Below, in pieces: positions 1 through 8,592 of a DNA stretch of 64,000 nucleotides. The stretch's first letter is position 1. Each line of letters begins with the position of its first letter. Position numbers and translations under genes: made by a program. The notes beneath the pieces are model-generated. The model saw only the letters and a list, made by a program, of their open reading frames with translations, had not been told where the DNA came from and searched no databases. Origin of the DNA: Lentzea flava (GTDB taxonomy: Bacteria; Actinomycetota; Actinomycetes; Mycobacteriales; Pseudonocardiaceae); assembly GCF_014648475.1 (NCBI RefSeq), contig NZ_BMRE01000020.1:62001-126000 (forward strand), in the 5' to 3' direction.

Positions 1-89
1 TGCGGACCTCGGACGACGCCGACGAGCCGGCGAGCAAGGCGGTCCTCGGTCGCTACGCGATCGGCTGGCGCCTGGCGGGTGCCTCGTGA
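1..89 (+). CDS. 3' end of an unidentified gene
   Basis: An open frame enters the window at base 3 and ends at the TGA at 87-89. Only about 28 residues are visible, ending in GRYAIGWRLAGAS. The frame shares the GTGA overlap with the start of the FAD hydroxylase gene, so the two are probably translationally coupled and in one operon. The fragment is too short to name a family; it could be the tail of a regulator or of a small enzyme. Confidence 0.5.
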   Translation, partial: RTSDDADEPASKAVLGRYAIGWRLAGAS

Positions 90-1600
90 CCGACGTTCCC
101 GTGGTGATCATCGGCGCGGGCCCGACCGGCCTCACCGCCGCCACTTTGCTGGCCCAGTACGGCATCGAGTCCCTCGTGCTCGACCGGTGGGAGACGATCT
201 ACCCGCAGCCACGCGCCGTCCACCTCGACGACGAGATCTGCCGCGTGCTCGGCCGGCTCGGCCTCTACCAGGAGTTCTCGCAGATCTCCTGGCGCTGCAA
301 CGGTTTGCGGCTCGTGGACCGGGACATGCGCGTGCTCGCGGAGTTCCAGCGCGACGCGGCGAACGGCAGGCACGGCTACCCCGAGGCCAGCATGTTCGAC
401 CAACCCGAACTGGAAGCGCTCCTGCGCAAGGGACTCGAGCGGCACCGCGCGGCCACGATGCGCGGCGGTGTCGAAGTGACCTCACTCGCCCCGGAGTTCG
501 ACGGTGTGCGAGTCGCGTTCACCGACTCGGCCGGACGGCCGGACTCGGTGCGCGCGCAGTACGTGCTCGGCTGCGACGGAGCGAACAGCCTGACCCGGAC
601 CTCGATCGGCGCCGTCATGCGCGACCTCGGGTTCACCCAGCGCTGGCTCGTCGTCGACATCCGCACCGACGTCGAGCTCGGCGCCTGGGAAGGGGTGCAC
701 CAGGTCTCCGATCCGGTCCGGGCCGCCACCTACATGCGCGTCGGCGAGAACCGCTACCGCTGGGAATTCCAGCTGACCGACGGCGAAACCGCAGACGACT
801 ACCGCGAACCGGCCGCGCTGCTCCCGTTGATCAAGCCGTGGACGGGGGAGGCGCCTGCCGACCGGTTCGAGATCGTCCGCGTCGCCGAGTACACCTTCCG
901 CGCCCAGGTCGCCGACCGCTGGCGCGATCGGCGGGTCTTCCTGCTGGGCGACGCCGCCCACCTCACCCCGCCGTTCATCGGGCAGGGCATGGGCGCCGGG
1001 ATGCGCGACGCCGTGAACCTCGCCTGGAAGCTCGCCGGCGTGCTGGACGGGACGCTCGCGGACACCGTCCTCGGCAGCTACGAGGCAGAACGCAAACCCC
1101 ACGCCACCGCCATGATCCGGCTCGCCAAGCTGATCGGCACCGCGATGACAGAAGGCGGCGAACTCGGCAACCTCCTCCGCCGCGTCGCCGCACCGCGCCT
1201 GCACCTCGTGCCCGGCCTGCGCAAGCGCGTGCTCGCCACCGAAACCCCGGCCCTGCACCGCTCCGCTCTGGTCGTGCGCCCGCGGCTGGGGCACTCCCTG
1301 GCCGGGCGGCAATGCCCCAACGCACCCGTCGGTGGCGGCCGCCGTCTCGACGACGTGACAGCGGGCCGGTTCGCCCTCATCAGCACCACCGAGCCGGCAC
1401 CCGCCCAGCGCGCGGACATCGAACGACGCGGAGCCGTGCTCGTGGTGGCCCGGCCGGGAAGTCCCCTGCACCACTGGCTGCGCCGCGGCTTCGCCCACGC
1501 CGCGGTCGTCCGTCCTGACGCGACAGTCCACAGCGCAGGCCGCGACCTGGCCGCCCTCTGCGCGGCGATACCTGCTCGCCAGCCGAGCAAAACCCCGTGA
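86..1600 (+). CDS. FAD-dependent aromatic hydroxylase (PheA/MhpA-type monooxygenase)
   Basis: A 504-residue class A flavoprotein monooxygenase that would use NAD(P)H and O2 to hydroxylate an aromatic or polyketide-like substrate in the cytoplasm. The N-terminal Rossmann motif GAGPTGLTAATLLAQYG (about residues 9-25) binds the ADP part of FAD, and GDAAHLTPPFIGQGMG (about 288-303) is the second FAD motif typical of the family. The C-terminal thioredoxin-like part after about residue 400 is present but divergent. The GTG start overlaps the upstream stop codon. Closest relatives by pattern are 3-(3-hydroxyphenyl)propionate hydroxylases; the substrate cannot be told from sequence. A broken carboxymuconolactone decarboxylase gene follows, which suggests a former aromatic-degradation unit. 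Confidence 0.88.
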   Translation: MTDVPVVIIGAGPTGLTAATLLAQYGIESLVLDRWETIYPQPRAVHLDDEICRVLGRLGLYQEFSQISWRCNGLRLVDRDMRVLAEFQRDAANGRHGYPEASMFDQPELEALLRKGLERHRAATMRGGVEVTSLAPEFDGVRVAFTDSAGRPDSVRAQYVLGCDGANSLTRTSIGAVMRDLGFTQRWLVVDIRTDVELGAWEGVHQVSDPVRAATYMRVGENRYRWEFQLTDGETADDYREPAALLPLIKPWTGEAPADRFEIVRVAEYTFRAQVADRWRDRRVFLLGDAAHLTPPFIGQGMGAGMRDAVNLAWKLAGVLDGTLADTVLGSYEAERKPHATAMIRLAKLIGTAMTEGGELGNLLRRVAAPRLHLVPGLRKRVLATETPALHRSALVVRPRLGHSLAGRQCPNAPVGGGRRLDDVTAGRFALISTTEPAPAQRADIERRGAVLVVARPGSPLHHWLRRGFAHAAVVRPDATVHSAGRDLAALCAAIPARQPSKTP

Positions 1601-2104
1601 GACGGGGGACCACACGCGTGGCCGCGACAGCGCGGCCGCACCGGTCGACGGCGCCCGGAAGCGCTCGACCAGCTCGGCGAGGTGACCGGCGGGGCCGTGA
1701 ACGTCGGCCTCACGATCCTGCACCACCCGGCGCTCGCGCTACCAGCCGTTCGGCCCCGGTTTCCTCACCGACGGGATTCTCCCGGCCCGCGAACGGGAAC
1801 TGGTCACCCTCCGCACCTCCTGGCGGTGCCGCAGCACCTGCGAATGGGCCCACCACACGAAAATCGGCCAGGCCTGCGGGATTTCCACGGAGGAGTTCCG
1901 CCGGGTCACCTCCGACGACCTCAGCGAGGGCCGGGTCCGGATGCCGATCTCCTGGACGCCGTCGACGCCGTGGTGCGTGATCGTTCGCTGCCCGAAGCGC
2001 AGGGGACGACTCTCTCCGGCCACTACGCGATGCTGGCCGGAGTTCTCAACAGTGCCGGCACCCGCATCGAACCGGGCATCGAAGTGCCGGTGCCGTTGAG
2101 CTGA
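1601..2104 (+). pseudogene. Decayed carboxymuconolactone decarboxylase-family gene
   Basis: Pieces of one CMD-family protein lie in order but in different frames. Bases 1601-1739 read EALDQLGEVTGGAVNVGLTI and HHPALAL; from 1740 the reading moves one frame to YQPFGPGFL, LPARERELVTLRTSWRCRST and CEWAHHTKIGQACGIS; from about 1930 it returns to the first frame (DADLLDAVDAVVRD) and finishes with SGHYAMLAGVLNSAG. The usual segment between the last two pieces is missing, and no good start codon is seen. At least two frameshifts plus an internal deletion make it non-functional, unless the assembly is wrong. Family members are small AhpD-like proteins often found beside aromatic hydroxylases, as here. 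Confidence 0.8.
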
Positions 2105-2162
2105 CGGAGCACGCTGTGACGGTAGGCCGGGCTCGTACGGCGGTGTACGAGCCCGGCGCCGT

Positions 2163-2591
2163 TCACCGCATCGCTTGCGCCACCAGTGTGGCGATTCTCT
2201 TCTCCACGGCGGGTGTCACGTCGGTCAGCGCGAAGGCCGTCGGCCACATCTGGCCGTCGTCCAGGGCGGCCTGGTCGCTGAAGCCCAACGTCGCGTAGCG
2301 CGACTTGAACTTCTCCGCGCTCTGGAAGAAGCAGACGACCTTGCCGTCGCGGGCGTAGGACGGCATGCCGTACCACAGCTTCGGCTCCAGAGCCGGTGCG
2401 GTGGCCGTGACGACGGCGTGGACGCGCTCGGCCAGCACGAGGTCCGCCGGGGCCATCTCGGCGATCTTCGCGAGGACGTCCCGCTCGGCCTGCGCGGCCT
2501 TGTCCGCCAGGGAGGCGCGCCGGGTGGCGGCCTTCAGCTCCTTGGCGTGCTCCTTCATCGCGGCGCGCTCTTCGGCCGTGAAGGTGCTCAT
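2163..2591 (-). CDS. DUF1801-family (YdhG-like) protein
   Basis: A 142-residue soluble protein with the LWYGMPSYARDGKVVCFFQ and KSRYATLGF pattern typical of DUF1801 proteins, a small alpha/beta fold related to frataxin/YjbR; molecular function unknown. A long charged N-terminal helix (about residues 5-60) precedes the domain. The ATG at 2591 is chosen over an upstream in-frame ATG because AGGAGG lies 6 bases before it. It is divergent from the TetR gene at 2699, and the shared upstream region holds two copies of a TetR-type operator, so it is the probable target of that repressor. Confidence 0.75.
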   Translation of the reverse strand: MSTFTAEERAAMKEHAKELKAATRRASLADKAAQAERDVLAKIAEMAPADLVLAERVHAVVTATAPALEPKLWYGMPSYARDGKVVCFFQSAEKFKSRYATLGFSDQAALDDGQMWPTAFALTDVTPAVEKRIATLVAQAMR

Positions 2592-2611
2592 GTGAATCCT
2601 CCTCAGGCTTT

Positions 2612-2688
2612 TCGGCACGGTGCGTGCCGATAAGCGTAATAATCATCGGGCGGTCGGCGGGCTGTCAATGGCACGGTGCGTGCCGATA
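2612..2688. promoter_or_regulatory. Duplicated TetR-type operator
   Basis: The 19-mer GGCACGGTGCGTGCCGATA occurs twice in the same orientation, at 2614-2632 and 2670-2688. Each copy contains a hyphenated palindrome GGCAC-N5-GTGCC, extended to TCGGCAC-N5-GTGCCGA at 2612-2630. One copy is next to the DUF1801 start and the other is 10 bases before the tetR start, which is how a TetR repressor that controls itself and its divergent neighbour would be placed. Confidence 0.7.
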
Positions 2689-2698
2689 GGCTCGGGAC

Positions 2699-3274
2699 AT
2701 GGCCGAGGAACCGCGGCGGCGAGGCGCCGCCCGCACCGACGAGCTGCTCAGGGTGACCCTCGAGCTCGCCACCGAGAGCGGCTACGCCGGGCTGAGCATC
2801 GAGGCCGTCGCACGCGCGGCAGGTGTTGGGAAGCACACGATCTACCGGCGCTGGCCGTCGATGGCGGCGCTGCTGCTGGACGCGCTCAGCCGCGTGTGGA
2901 CCACGGACCTCGACTACCGCGACACCGGCGACGTCCGCGCCGACCTGCGCGAGCAATTCCTGCGGTCGGTCCCCGCACTCGCCGCGCCGCCGATCGGGCC
3001 CGTCTACCGCGCGCTGATCGCGGAAGCCCAAGGGGACGAAACCCTCAGGGCCACGCTGTACGACCGGTTCCTCCGCACCGTCGAGGAACGCACGCTCGCC
3101 AGGATCGTCAGGGCCCAGCTGGCCGGGGAGCTCGTGGCCGGCGTCGACCTGACGTTCCCGGCCGAAGTCCTGTGCGGCGCGTTGTACTACCGCCACCTGC
3201 TGTCGACGCGCCTTCCCGACGAGAAGGCCGTCGACGCGTTGCTGGACATGTTCATGGCCGCGTACGGGCGTTAG
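2699..3274 (+). CDS. TetR/AcrR-family transcriptional regulator
   Basis: A 191-residue one-component repressor. The N-terminal helix-turn-helix (LSIEAVARAAGVGKHTIYRRW, about residues 34-54) is the typical TetR DNA-binding unit; the C-terminal half is a TetR ligand-binding helical bundle with no recognisable ligand signature. It is divergent from the DUF1801 gene, with two identical operator-like repeats between them, so autoregulation and control of that gene are likely. Confidence 0.88.
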   Translation: MAEEPRRRGAARTDELLRVTLELATESGYAGLSIEAVARAAGVGKHTIYRRWPSMAALLLDALSRVWTTDLDYRDTGDVRADLREQFLRSVPALAAPPIGPVYRALIAEAQGDETLRATLYDRFLRTVEERTLARIVRAQLAGELVAGVDLTFPAEVLCGALYYRHLLSTRLPDEKAVDALLDMFMAAYGR

Positions 3275-3284
3275 CCGGAAGGTC

Positions 3285-4535
3285 TCAGCGGAGGTGCTTC
3301 GCCGGTGTGGTGGCGAGGTTGAGCAGGTACTCCAGCGGTCCCCTGCGGAAGAAGCGGGACCAGATCCAGGCGAACACCACGGCCCCGAAGATGAAGACGA
3401 GCACCGGCGTCCAGGACGACTGCGACTCCGTCCCGGCGGGCACGGCCATCTGGGACGACAGCACGAAGTGGCCGACGTAGGCGGTCAGCGACATCGTGCC
3501 CACCGTGATGATCGGTGCGGCCAGGCGGCGCAGCAGCGGCAGGCGGTCGACCGCCGCCATCGCCAACACGATCACGGTGATCGCGACTCCCACGCAGCCG
3601 ATGATGTCGAACGTCATTCCGCTGTGCGGTCCCGCCGTCAGCAGCGACCAGGCAGATCCGACGGCGTCGGGCGGCATCATGTCGCCGGCGGAGCCCAAGT
3701 CCTTCAAGCCGGAGCCGGAGCCCGGGCCCGCGGCGCTCTGCATCTCCGCGGCTTCGCGGACGCCGTCGATCAGCTGGGACAGCAGCCAGGAGGTGCCGTA
3801 GGCGAACACGACGAGGGCGGGACCGACCACGGCCAGCCGCCGGCGGACGTTGCCGGACGTCAGGTCCAGCCGTCCCAGTGCCATGCCGGCGATGACGAAC
3901 GCCATCCAGGTGATCGCCGGGTAGAAGCCGGTGAGCAGGAGGTCCAGCACGCCCACGCCGCCGATGCGGTCAAGCGGGTCGTAGGCCTTGAGAGCCGCCG
4001 TGATGTCCTCGGTGAGCAGCGAGCGGAGGGCGAAAGCGAGTGGTGGCATGACGACGGCGAGGCCGGCCGCGATGATCGCGAGCGTCCTGGCGCTCAGTCG
4101 CACCAGCGGCAGAGCCAGCAGGAAGTACAGGCCGTAGAAGGCGAGGATCACCACGCCGCCGTAGGCCATCGCCATCACCGTGCCGAGCGCCAGCAGGATC
4201 ACGGCCCGGATCGCGATCCTGGCTTTGGCCTGCCGGCCGGCCAGGCCGGTCTTCGGTTCCAGGCGGCCCGCGATGAGCATCAGGGAGAACCCGGCGAGAG
4301 TGGCGAAGAGGGCTGCTGAGCGGCCTTCCACCAGGTGCCGCACCACGGCGCCGACGCCGTCCGCGTTGGCCGCCGAGGGACCGAGGTGCACGACGTACAT
4401 CCCGAAGACGGCCAGCGCGCGGGCCAGGTCCACCCCGACCAGCCGTGCCGTCGACGGAGCGGGGTCCGGCTGCGGCCCAGGAGGCGATGTCTCCGGCGCA
4501 GCCGAGGTGTCCTGCGGGGGTGGAGTCTTCGTCAT
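3285..4535 (-). CDS. Polytopic membrane protein, DUF418 / acyltransferase-like
   Basis: A 416-residue integral membrane protein with about ten predicted transmembrane segments and a proline-rich cytoplasmic N-terminus of about 30 residues. The first membrane helix carries GVDLARALAVFGMYVVH, matching the DUF418/DUF1624 (heparan N-acetyltransferase-like) pattern in which a conserved R, a P or G and an H follow the first helix. The start is placed at the ATG at 4535; an open frame continues upstream but has no family-like sequence. It lies 111 bases downstream of the MprF-like gene on the same strand and may belong to that operon. Acyl transfer to an envelope component is an inference. Confidence 0.65.
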   Translation of the reverse strand: MTKTPPPQDTSAAPETSPPGPQPDPAPSTARLVGVDLARALAVFGMYVVHLGPSAANADGVGAVVRHLVEGRSAALFATLAGFSLMLIAGRLEPKTGLAGRQAKARIAIRAVILLALGTVMAMAYGGVVILAFYGLYFLLALPLVRLSARTLAIIAAGLAVVMPPLAFALRSLLTEDITAALKAYDPLDRIGGVGVLDLLLTGFYPAITWMAFVIAGMALGRLDLTSGNVRRRLAVVGPALVVFAYGTSWLLSQLIDGVREAAEMQSAAGPGSGSGLKDLGSAGDMMPPDAVGSAWSLLTAGPHSGMTFDIIGCVGVAITVIVLAMAAVDRLPLLRRLAAPIITVGTMSLTAYVGHFVLSSQMAVPAGTESQSSWTPVLVFIFGAVVFAWIWSRFFRRGPLEYLLNLATTPAKHLR

Positions 4536-4646
4536 ACGTCGACTTTCGCGGTGCGGCTGGGCGGCGGGACATCCGTCAGGTCGCGGTACCGACCCCGCCG
4601 ACCGGCCGGATCCGGTGAGCCGGCCGGGTCGGTCCACTGTGGTCGA

Positions 4647-7082
4647 TCACGACCGGGCGATCATCTTGGCGGCCAGGCGGAAGCCCTGGCGCGGCGTCAC
4701 GTGCGGCAGGTAGGCGCGGCTGACCGCGTTGGCGATGCGGGGCAGCGCGGCCGCGTCCGGGTAGGCCAGGTACAGCGGCCGGCAGGTCGGCTGGAACTTC
4801 GCCTTGAACGCGAACAGCGAGCGGAACCCGTAGACCGGTTCCATCACCTGTCCGGTGACGTCCAGCACCCGCTGCAGCAGGCGAGGGCGTTCGCCCCGGT
4901 CCAGCCGGGCGAGCGGTGCACCGGACAGGCTCAGGAACCGGACTCCCTCGGCCTTCAGCTCCAGGGCCGCCGAGGCGATCAGGAACTCCATCGTGCCGCG
5001 GAAACCGTTGGCGCGGCGGCGCATGAAGTCGAGCGTGTAGCCGACGACCTCGCCGTCGGCGTACACCGGTAGCCAGCTCGTGACGCCGTGCACGGTGCGG
5101 TCGGCGTCGATCGCGAGCAGGCAGCGCACGCCGTCGCCGGTGAGCTCGTCGAGGCCGCCGAGCGTGAAGCCCATCTCGGGCAAACCCTTGTCCGCCACCC
5201 ACTCCGCGGAGATCGACCGGATCTGGTCGGTGATCGCGAACGGCGCTTCGGCGTAGGTGCACCACTCGGCGGTGATGCCTTCCTTGGCCGCCTTGTTCAG
5301 CGCGGTGCGCACGTCCTGCCACTTCTTGCCGGTGAAGGCCAGCGAGCCGAGCTCGATCACGGTGTCCTCGGCGACCTGCACCGCCGGCCAGCCGAGCGAG
5401 GCGACCTCGTCCCTGGTCTCGGCGCCAATGCTGTACAGGCACGGCGTCCAGCCGTTCTCCTGGCAGAACTCGGCGAAGCCGCGGACCGCGTCGAGCCGCG
5501 CGGGCCCGATCGGGTCGCTGACGGTCAGCGCGATCGTGGCCACCACCCGGTACGCGATCACGGTCTGGCCGTCCGGGGTGAACCAGTACTGGTTGCCGCG
5601 CCAGGTCGTCATGTACGACAACGACGAACCTCCGTGCTGCCGCATCAGTTCGCGGGCACGGGCCGCTTCTTTCTCCGACGACGACGGCCACGCGCGCCAC
5701 GAGGCCATCAGCAGACCTGCCAGCACGATCAGCCAGAACACCACGCCGGTGTACTCGAACAGCAGCGTGCCGGCGAACCCGTTCGCCTTGAACCGCAGCG
5801 GTGTCAGCCCGAGGTAGCCCGGCGGCAGGAACCGCGCCGGCAGGTCCGCGAGGAGCTGCGCGAATCCCGGCTCCGGTGAGAACTGGTCGCGCACCAGGTA
5901 GCCGCCGAACACGTACAGCGCGGACAGCAGACCGATGCTGCCGAGGGTGAACCGCCAGAACTTCCGGATGGCGTGCCGAGGCAGCCGCACGGTGAAGTAC
6001 TTGCGCGTCAGCAGCAGCACGACGGCGATGGCGAGCGGCGCCAGGATCGGCACACCGTAGGAGAAACCGACCTCCAGGTCACCGACGTCCGGGAACCGCG
6101 CGGCCTCCACGACGTACCACCCGGTGACCGCCGCGTACGCCGCGGTGCAGCCCAGCGCCGACCACCAGGCGAACCGTCGTCCGCGCCGCAGCCCTTCCGC
6201 GAGCACCAGCAGCAGCAACGCCGGCAGCAACGACATCACCAGCGCCGGGAACCGTCCGTAGGACAGCTGGATCAGCATCGTGCGGCATTGTTCGACCGCG
6301 TCCGAGGCGCACGCGAGGTCCACGTCCTCCTGCGCCGGCTGGGCGACGGCCACCACGTCGGAGAACCACGACAGCGGGCCGTTCGGGGACGGCGACATCA
6401 TCGCCACCACCGGTCCGAGCGCCGACGCCGCCACCAGAAGACCGACGAGGACCCGCTTCTCCGTCAGGGTTCCCGGCGTGCGGGCTTCGTCGCCGCGCAG
6501 GAAGAACACACCGATCAGCAGTCCGGCCACGCCACCGGTCAGCCTCAGCAGGTCCTCCAGCCAGCCCGAGTACAACGTGAGCACCAGCAGTGCCAGGACG
6601 GTGATGAGCCGGACGCGGCGCCGCCACAGCACCGGCATCCGGAACGTCAGCGCCAGCGCGAGTCCCACCCCGCCGATCGACGGGCCGGCCGCGACCGCGC
6701 CCGTGAGCGAGGCGAGCCAGGACCAGCCAAGGACGCTGCCGAGCAGCACCACCCCGTGTCCCAGGAACACACCGATCACGTGGGAGGCGAGGAAGATCGC
6801 CGCGGTGCGCAGCGTGCCGAGCTCGCGTTCCGCCAGCGTTCCGAAGACGAGCAGCAGCGCGGTGGTTGCCACGTAACCCGAGAGGTCCATGGCCCACAGC
6901 GCGGAGGTAAATGCCGTCCACAAAGGACTTCCGATGCCGGAGCCGATGTGCTCCAGCAGCTCGTCGTCCGGACCGGTCAGCGCGCCGACGGTCCAGAACG
7001 CGATGAGGAAGACGCACGTCAGCGGAGCGGTCCGGAACAGCCTGCCGATCAGCCTGGTGATCCGGTCCATCTGTGTGCTCAT
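4647..7082 (-). CDS. Aminoacyl-phosphatidylglycerol synthase (MprF/LysX-like) with rhomboid-like N-terminus
   Basis: An 811-residue membrane protein. The first part (about residues 1-200) is a six-helix rhomboid-like region that lacks a clear GxSG/His protease pair; further membrane helices run to about residue 470. The cytoplasmic C-terminal domain (about 490-800; YMTTWRGNQYWFTPDGQTVI, IALTVSDPIGP) is the DUF2156 aminoacyl-tRNA-dependent transferase domain. Family members move Lys or Ala from tRNA to phosphatidylglycerol, lowering surface charge and giving resistance to cationic peptides. The amino acid cannot be predicted here. A predicted esterase gene lies 28 bases upstream in the same operon. 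Confidence 0.8.
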   Translation of the reverse strand: MSTQMDRITRLIGRLFRTAPLTCVFLIAFWTVGALTGPDDELLEHIGSGIGSPLWTAFTSALWAMDLSGYVATTALLLVFGTLAERELGTLRTAAIFLASHVIGVFLGHGVVLLGSVLGWSWLASLTGAVAAGPSIGGVGLALALTFRMPVLWRRRVRLITVLALLVLTLYSGWLEDLLRLTGGVAGLLIGVFFLRGDEARTPGTLTEKRVLVGLLVAASALGPVVAMMSPSPNGPLSWFSDVVAVAQPAQEDVDLACASDAVEQCRTMLIQLSYGRFPALVMSLLPALLLLVLAEGLRRGRRFAWWSALGCTAAYAAVTGWYVVEAARFPDVGDLEVGFSYGVPILAPLAIAVVLLLTRKYFTVRLPRHAIRKFWRFTLGSIGLLSALYVFGGYLVRDQFSPEPGFAQLLADLPARFLPPGYLGLTPLRFKANGFAGTLLFEYTGVVFWLIVLAGLLMASWRAWPSSSEKEAARARELMRQHGGSSLSYMTTWRGNQYWFTPDGQTVIAYRVVATIALTVSDPIGPARLDAVRGFAEFCQENGWTPCLYSIGAETRDEVASLGWPAVQVAEDTVIELGSLAFTGKKWQDVRTALNKAAKEGITAEWCTYAEAPFAITDQIRSISAEWVADKGLPEMGFTLGGLDELTGDGVRCLLAIDADRTVHGVTSWLPVYADGEVVGYTLDFMRRRANGFRGTMEFLIASAALELKAEGVRFLSLSGAPLARLDRGERPRLLQRVLDVTGQVMEPVYGFRSLFAFKAKFQPTCRPLYLAYPDAAALPRIANAVSRAYLPHVTPRQGFRLAAKMIARS

Positions 7083-7110
7083 CGCTCTCGTTTCCTCGTG
7101 GTCACCGCGG

Positions 7111-8403
7111 TCATCCGCTCAGGCCCGTTCGCGCGGCGAGCCACGGCAGGGAGTCGTAGAGGCCTGGTCGCCAGACGTTCCAGTCGTGCGCTCCCGGCAG
7201 TTCCTTCCACCGCACGTCCATCCCTGCCCTGCGGCAGGCCTCGAACACCTCGGCGTTCGCCTGGCGGTAGAGCAGGTCGTCCCGTCCCGCGACGATCACG
7301 CCGGCCGTCTGCGGAAACTGTTGGCGGGCAAGGACGTCCATCGGGTTGACCCGCACGAACGCGTTTTCGTCGCCGCCGAACGCGGCCTTGACGGTGTCGG
7401 CGCGTGAACCGAGTGAGGGCTCGCGCTGGCCGGTGAGGTCGATGAAGTTGCCGTACACGTCCGGCGCGCGCACGGCGAGTTGAAGAGCGCAGGTGCCGCC
7501 CTGGGAGAAACCCGCGATGGTCCAGGCCTCGCGGCGTTCGTCGACGGTCAGCCGACGCTTGATCCACTCGGGTACCTCGCGGGCCAGGTACGTCTCCGAC
7601 TGGCCCAGCTTCGAGTCCAGGCACAGCGGGTTCGCCATGCGCGCGCCGAGCTGGTCGGCCACGACCACGATCGGCGCGAGGCCTTGGTGCTCGCGCGCGA
7701 ACTCGTCGAGCCGTTCGGAGAGCCGTCCCGCGTCGAACCAGTCACGCGGTGAGCCGGGCTGGCCCGGCAGCAGCACCACGACGGGCAACCGCGGGCGGGG
7801 CGTCGCGGCGTAGGCGGGTGGCAGGTAGATCCACGCCGGACGCGCCTTGAACACGCCGGGAATCTCGGCCTCCGAGACCGTGCCCTTCTCCGGAAGGTCC
7901 GCTGGCTTGTGCCAGACGTCGGCGAGCCTGCTCCCCGCGGGCATCACGCTGGACGCCGGCTTCGCGGCCTCGTCGAGGTCGACCCGGTTGTTCGTGAACA
8001 GCTCGAGCACCGCGCGTGAGGTGGGGTAGAAACCGAAGTACGCGTTCGCCGCCGCTACCGCGCTCGCCGTGACGACCAGCACCAGCACCGCGCTCAGCAC
8101 CCGCGAGCACCACCGTGCGGACCGCAGCCGTGCGACCGCCAGGCACACCGCGAGCAGCGTCGCGCCGGCCCACCCGGTGAGGACCGCGGGCAGCGGCTCC
8201 GGCCACGGCTTCCACACGTGGTCGACCACCAACTTCAGCGCGGCCACCGACACCGCGCAGGCCACCACCACCATCGGCACGGTTCGGGTCCACCACGAAC
8301 GGTTTCTCCGGATCGTCAGAGCTGCCAGTGCCAGCACACCGGCAACGGTCGCCGTGGCGGGGATCGGCCCGTTGATCAGCGACAGGTCCAGGGAGCTGAG
8401 CAT
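7111..8403 (-). CDS. Membrane-anchored alpha/beta-hydrolase (esterase, antigen-85/enterochelin-esterase type)
   Basis: A 430-residue protein with four N-terminal membrane helices (about residues 1-135) followed by an extracytoplasmic alpha/beta-hydrolase domain. The nucleophile elbow is GFSQGGTCALQLA, with Ser as nucleophile; the C-terminal PGAHDWNVWRPGL supplies the catalytic His. It is the first gene of an operon with the MprF-like synthase. In Pseudomonas aeruginosa a hydrolase encoded next to the alanyl-PG synthase removes the aminoacyl group; a similar editing role is an inference here. Confidence 0.75.
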   Translation of the reverse strand: MLSSLDLSLINGPIPATATVAGVLALAALTIRRNRSWWTRTVPMVVVACAVSVAALKLVVDHVWKPWPEPLPAVLTGWAGATLLAVCLAVARLRSARWCSRVLSAVLVLVVTASAVAAANAYFGFYPTSRAVLELFTNNRVDLDEAAKPASSVMPAGSRLADVWHKPADLPEKGTVSEAEIPGVFKARPAWIYLPPAYAATPRPRLPVVVLLPGQPGSPRDWFDAGRLSERLDEFAREHQGLAPIVVVADQLGARMANPLCLDSKLGQSETYLAREVPEWIKRRLTVDERREAWTIAGFSQGGTCALQLAVRAPDVYGNFIDLTGQREPSLGSRADTVKAAFGGDENAFVRVNPMDVLARQQFPQTAGVIVAGRDDLLYRQANAEVFEACRRAGMDVRWKELPGAHDWNVWRPGLYDSLPWLAARTGLSG

Positions 8404-8592
8404 GCGTTCCTCGGCGAGGTCTTCCGGTCCGGCAACTGGGCGAGTGCCGTGCCCAGTGTTGTGGGCTCTTCGCGCTGCGCCCAGCTGCCGGACGTCCGGA
8501 ACAACCCGTCACCCGGCTGGACTCGACCCCGCCAGTCGGCCGGACCTGCCGGGACGAGGACTTGTCCGGTTTGGAGGGACGTGCTGTTCGTG

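Noticed and set aside
482..1726. A 414-codon minus-strand frame opposite the FAD hydroxylase
   Set aside because: Mirror frame of a clear flavoprotein gene with two conserved FAD motifs.
4536..4637. Upstream extension of the DUF418-like gene to 4637
   Set aside because: The extra 34 residues are Arg/Gly/Pro-rich with no family match.
8404..8592. A possible small gene between the esterase and the isomerase-family gene
   Set aside because: The open frames in this 189-base gap have no SD and no coding-like sequence; it is probably the esterase promoter region.
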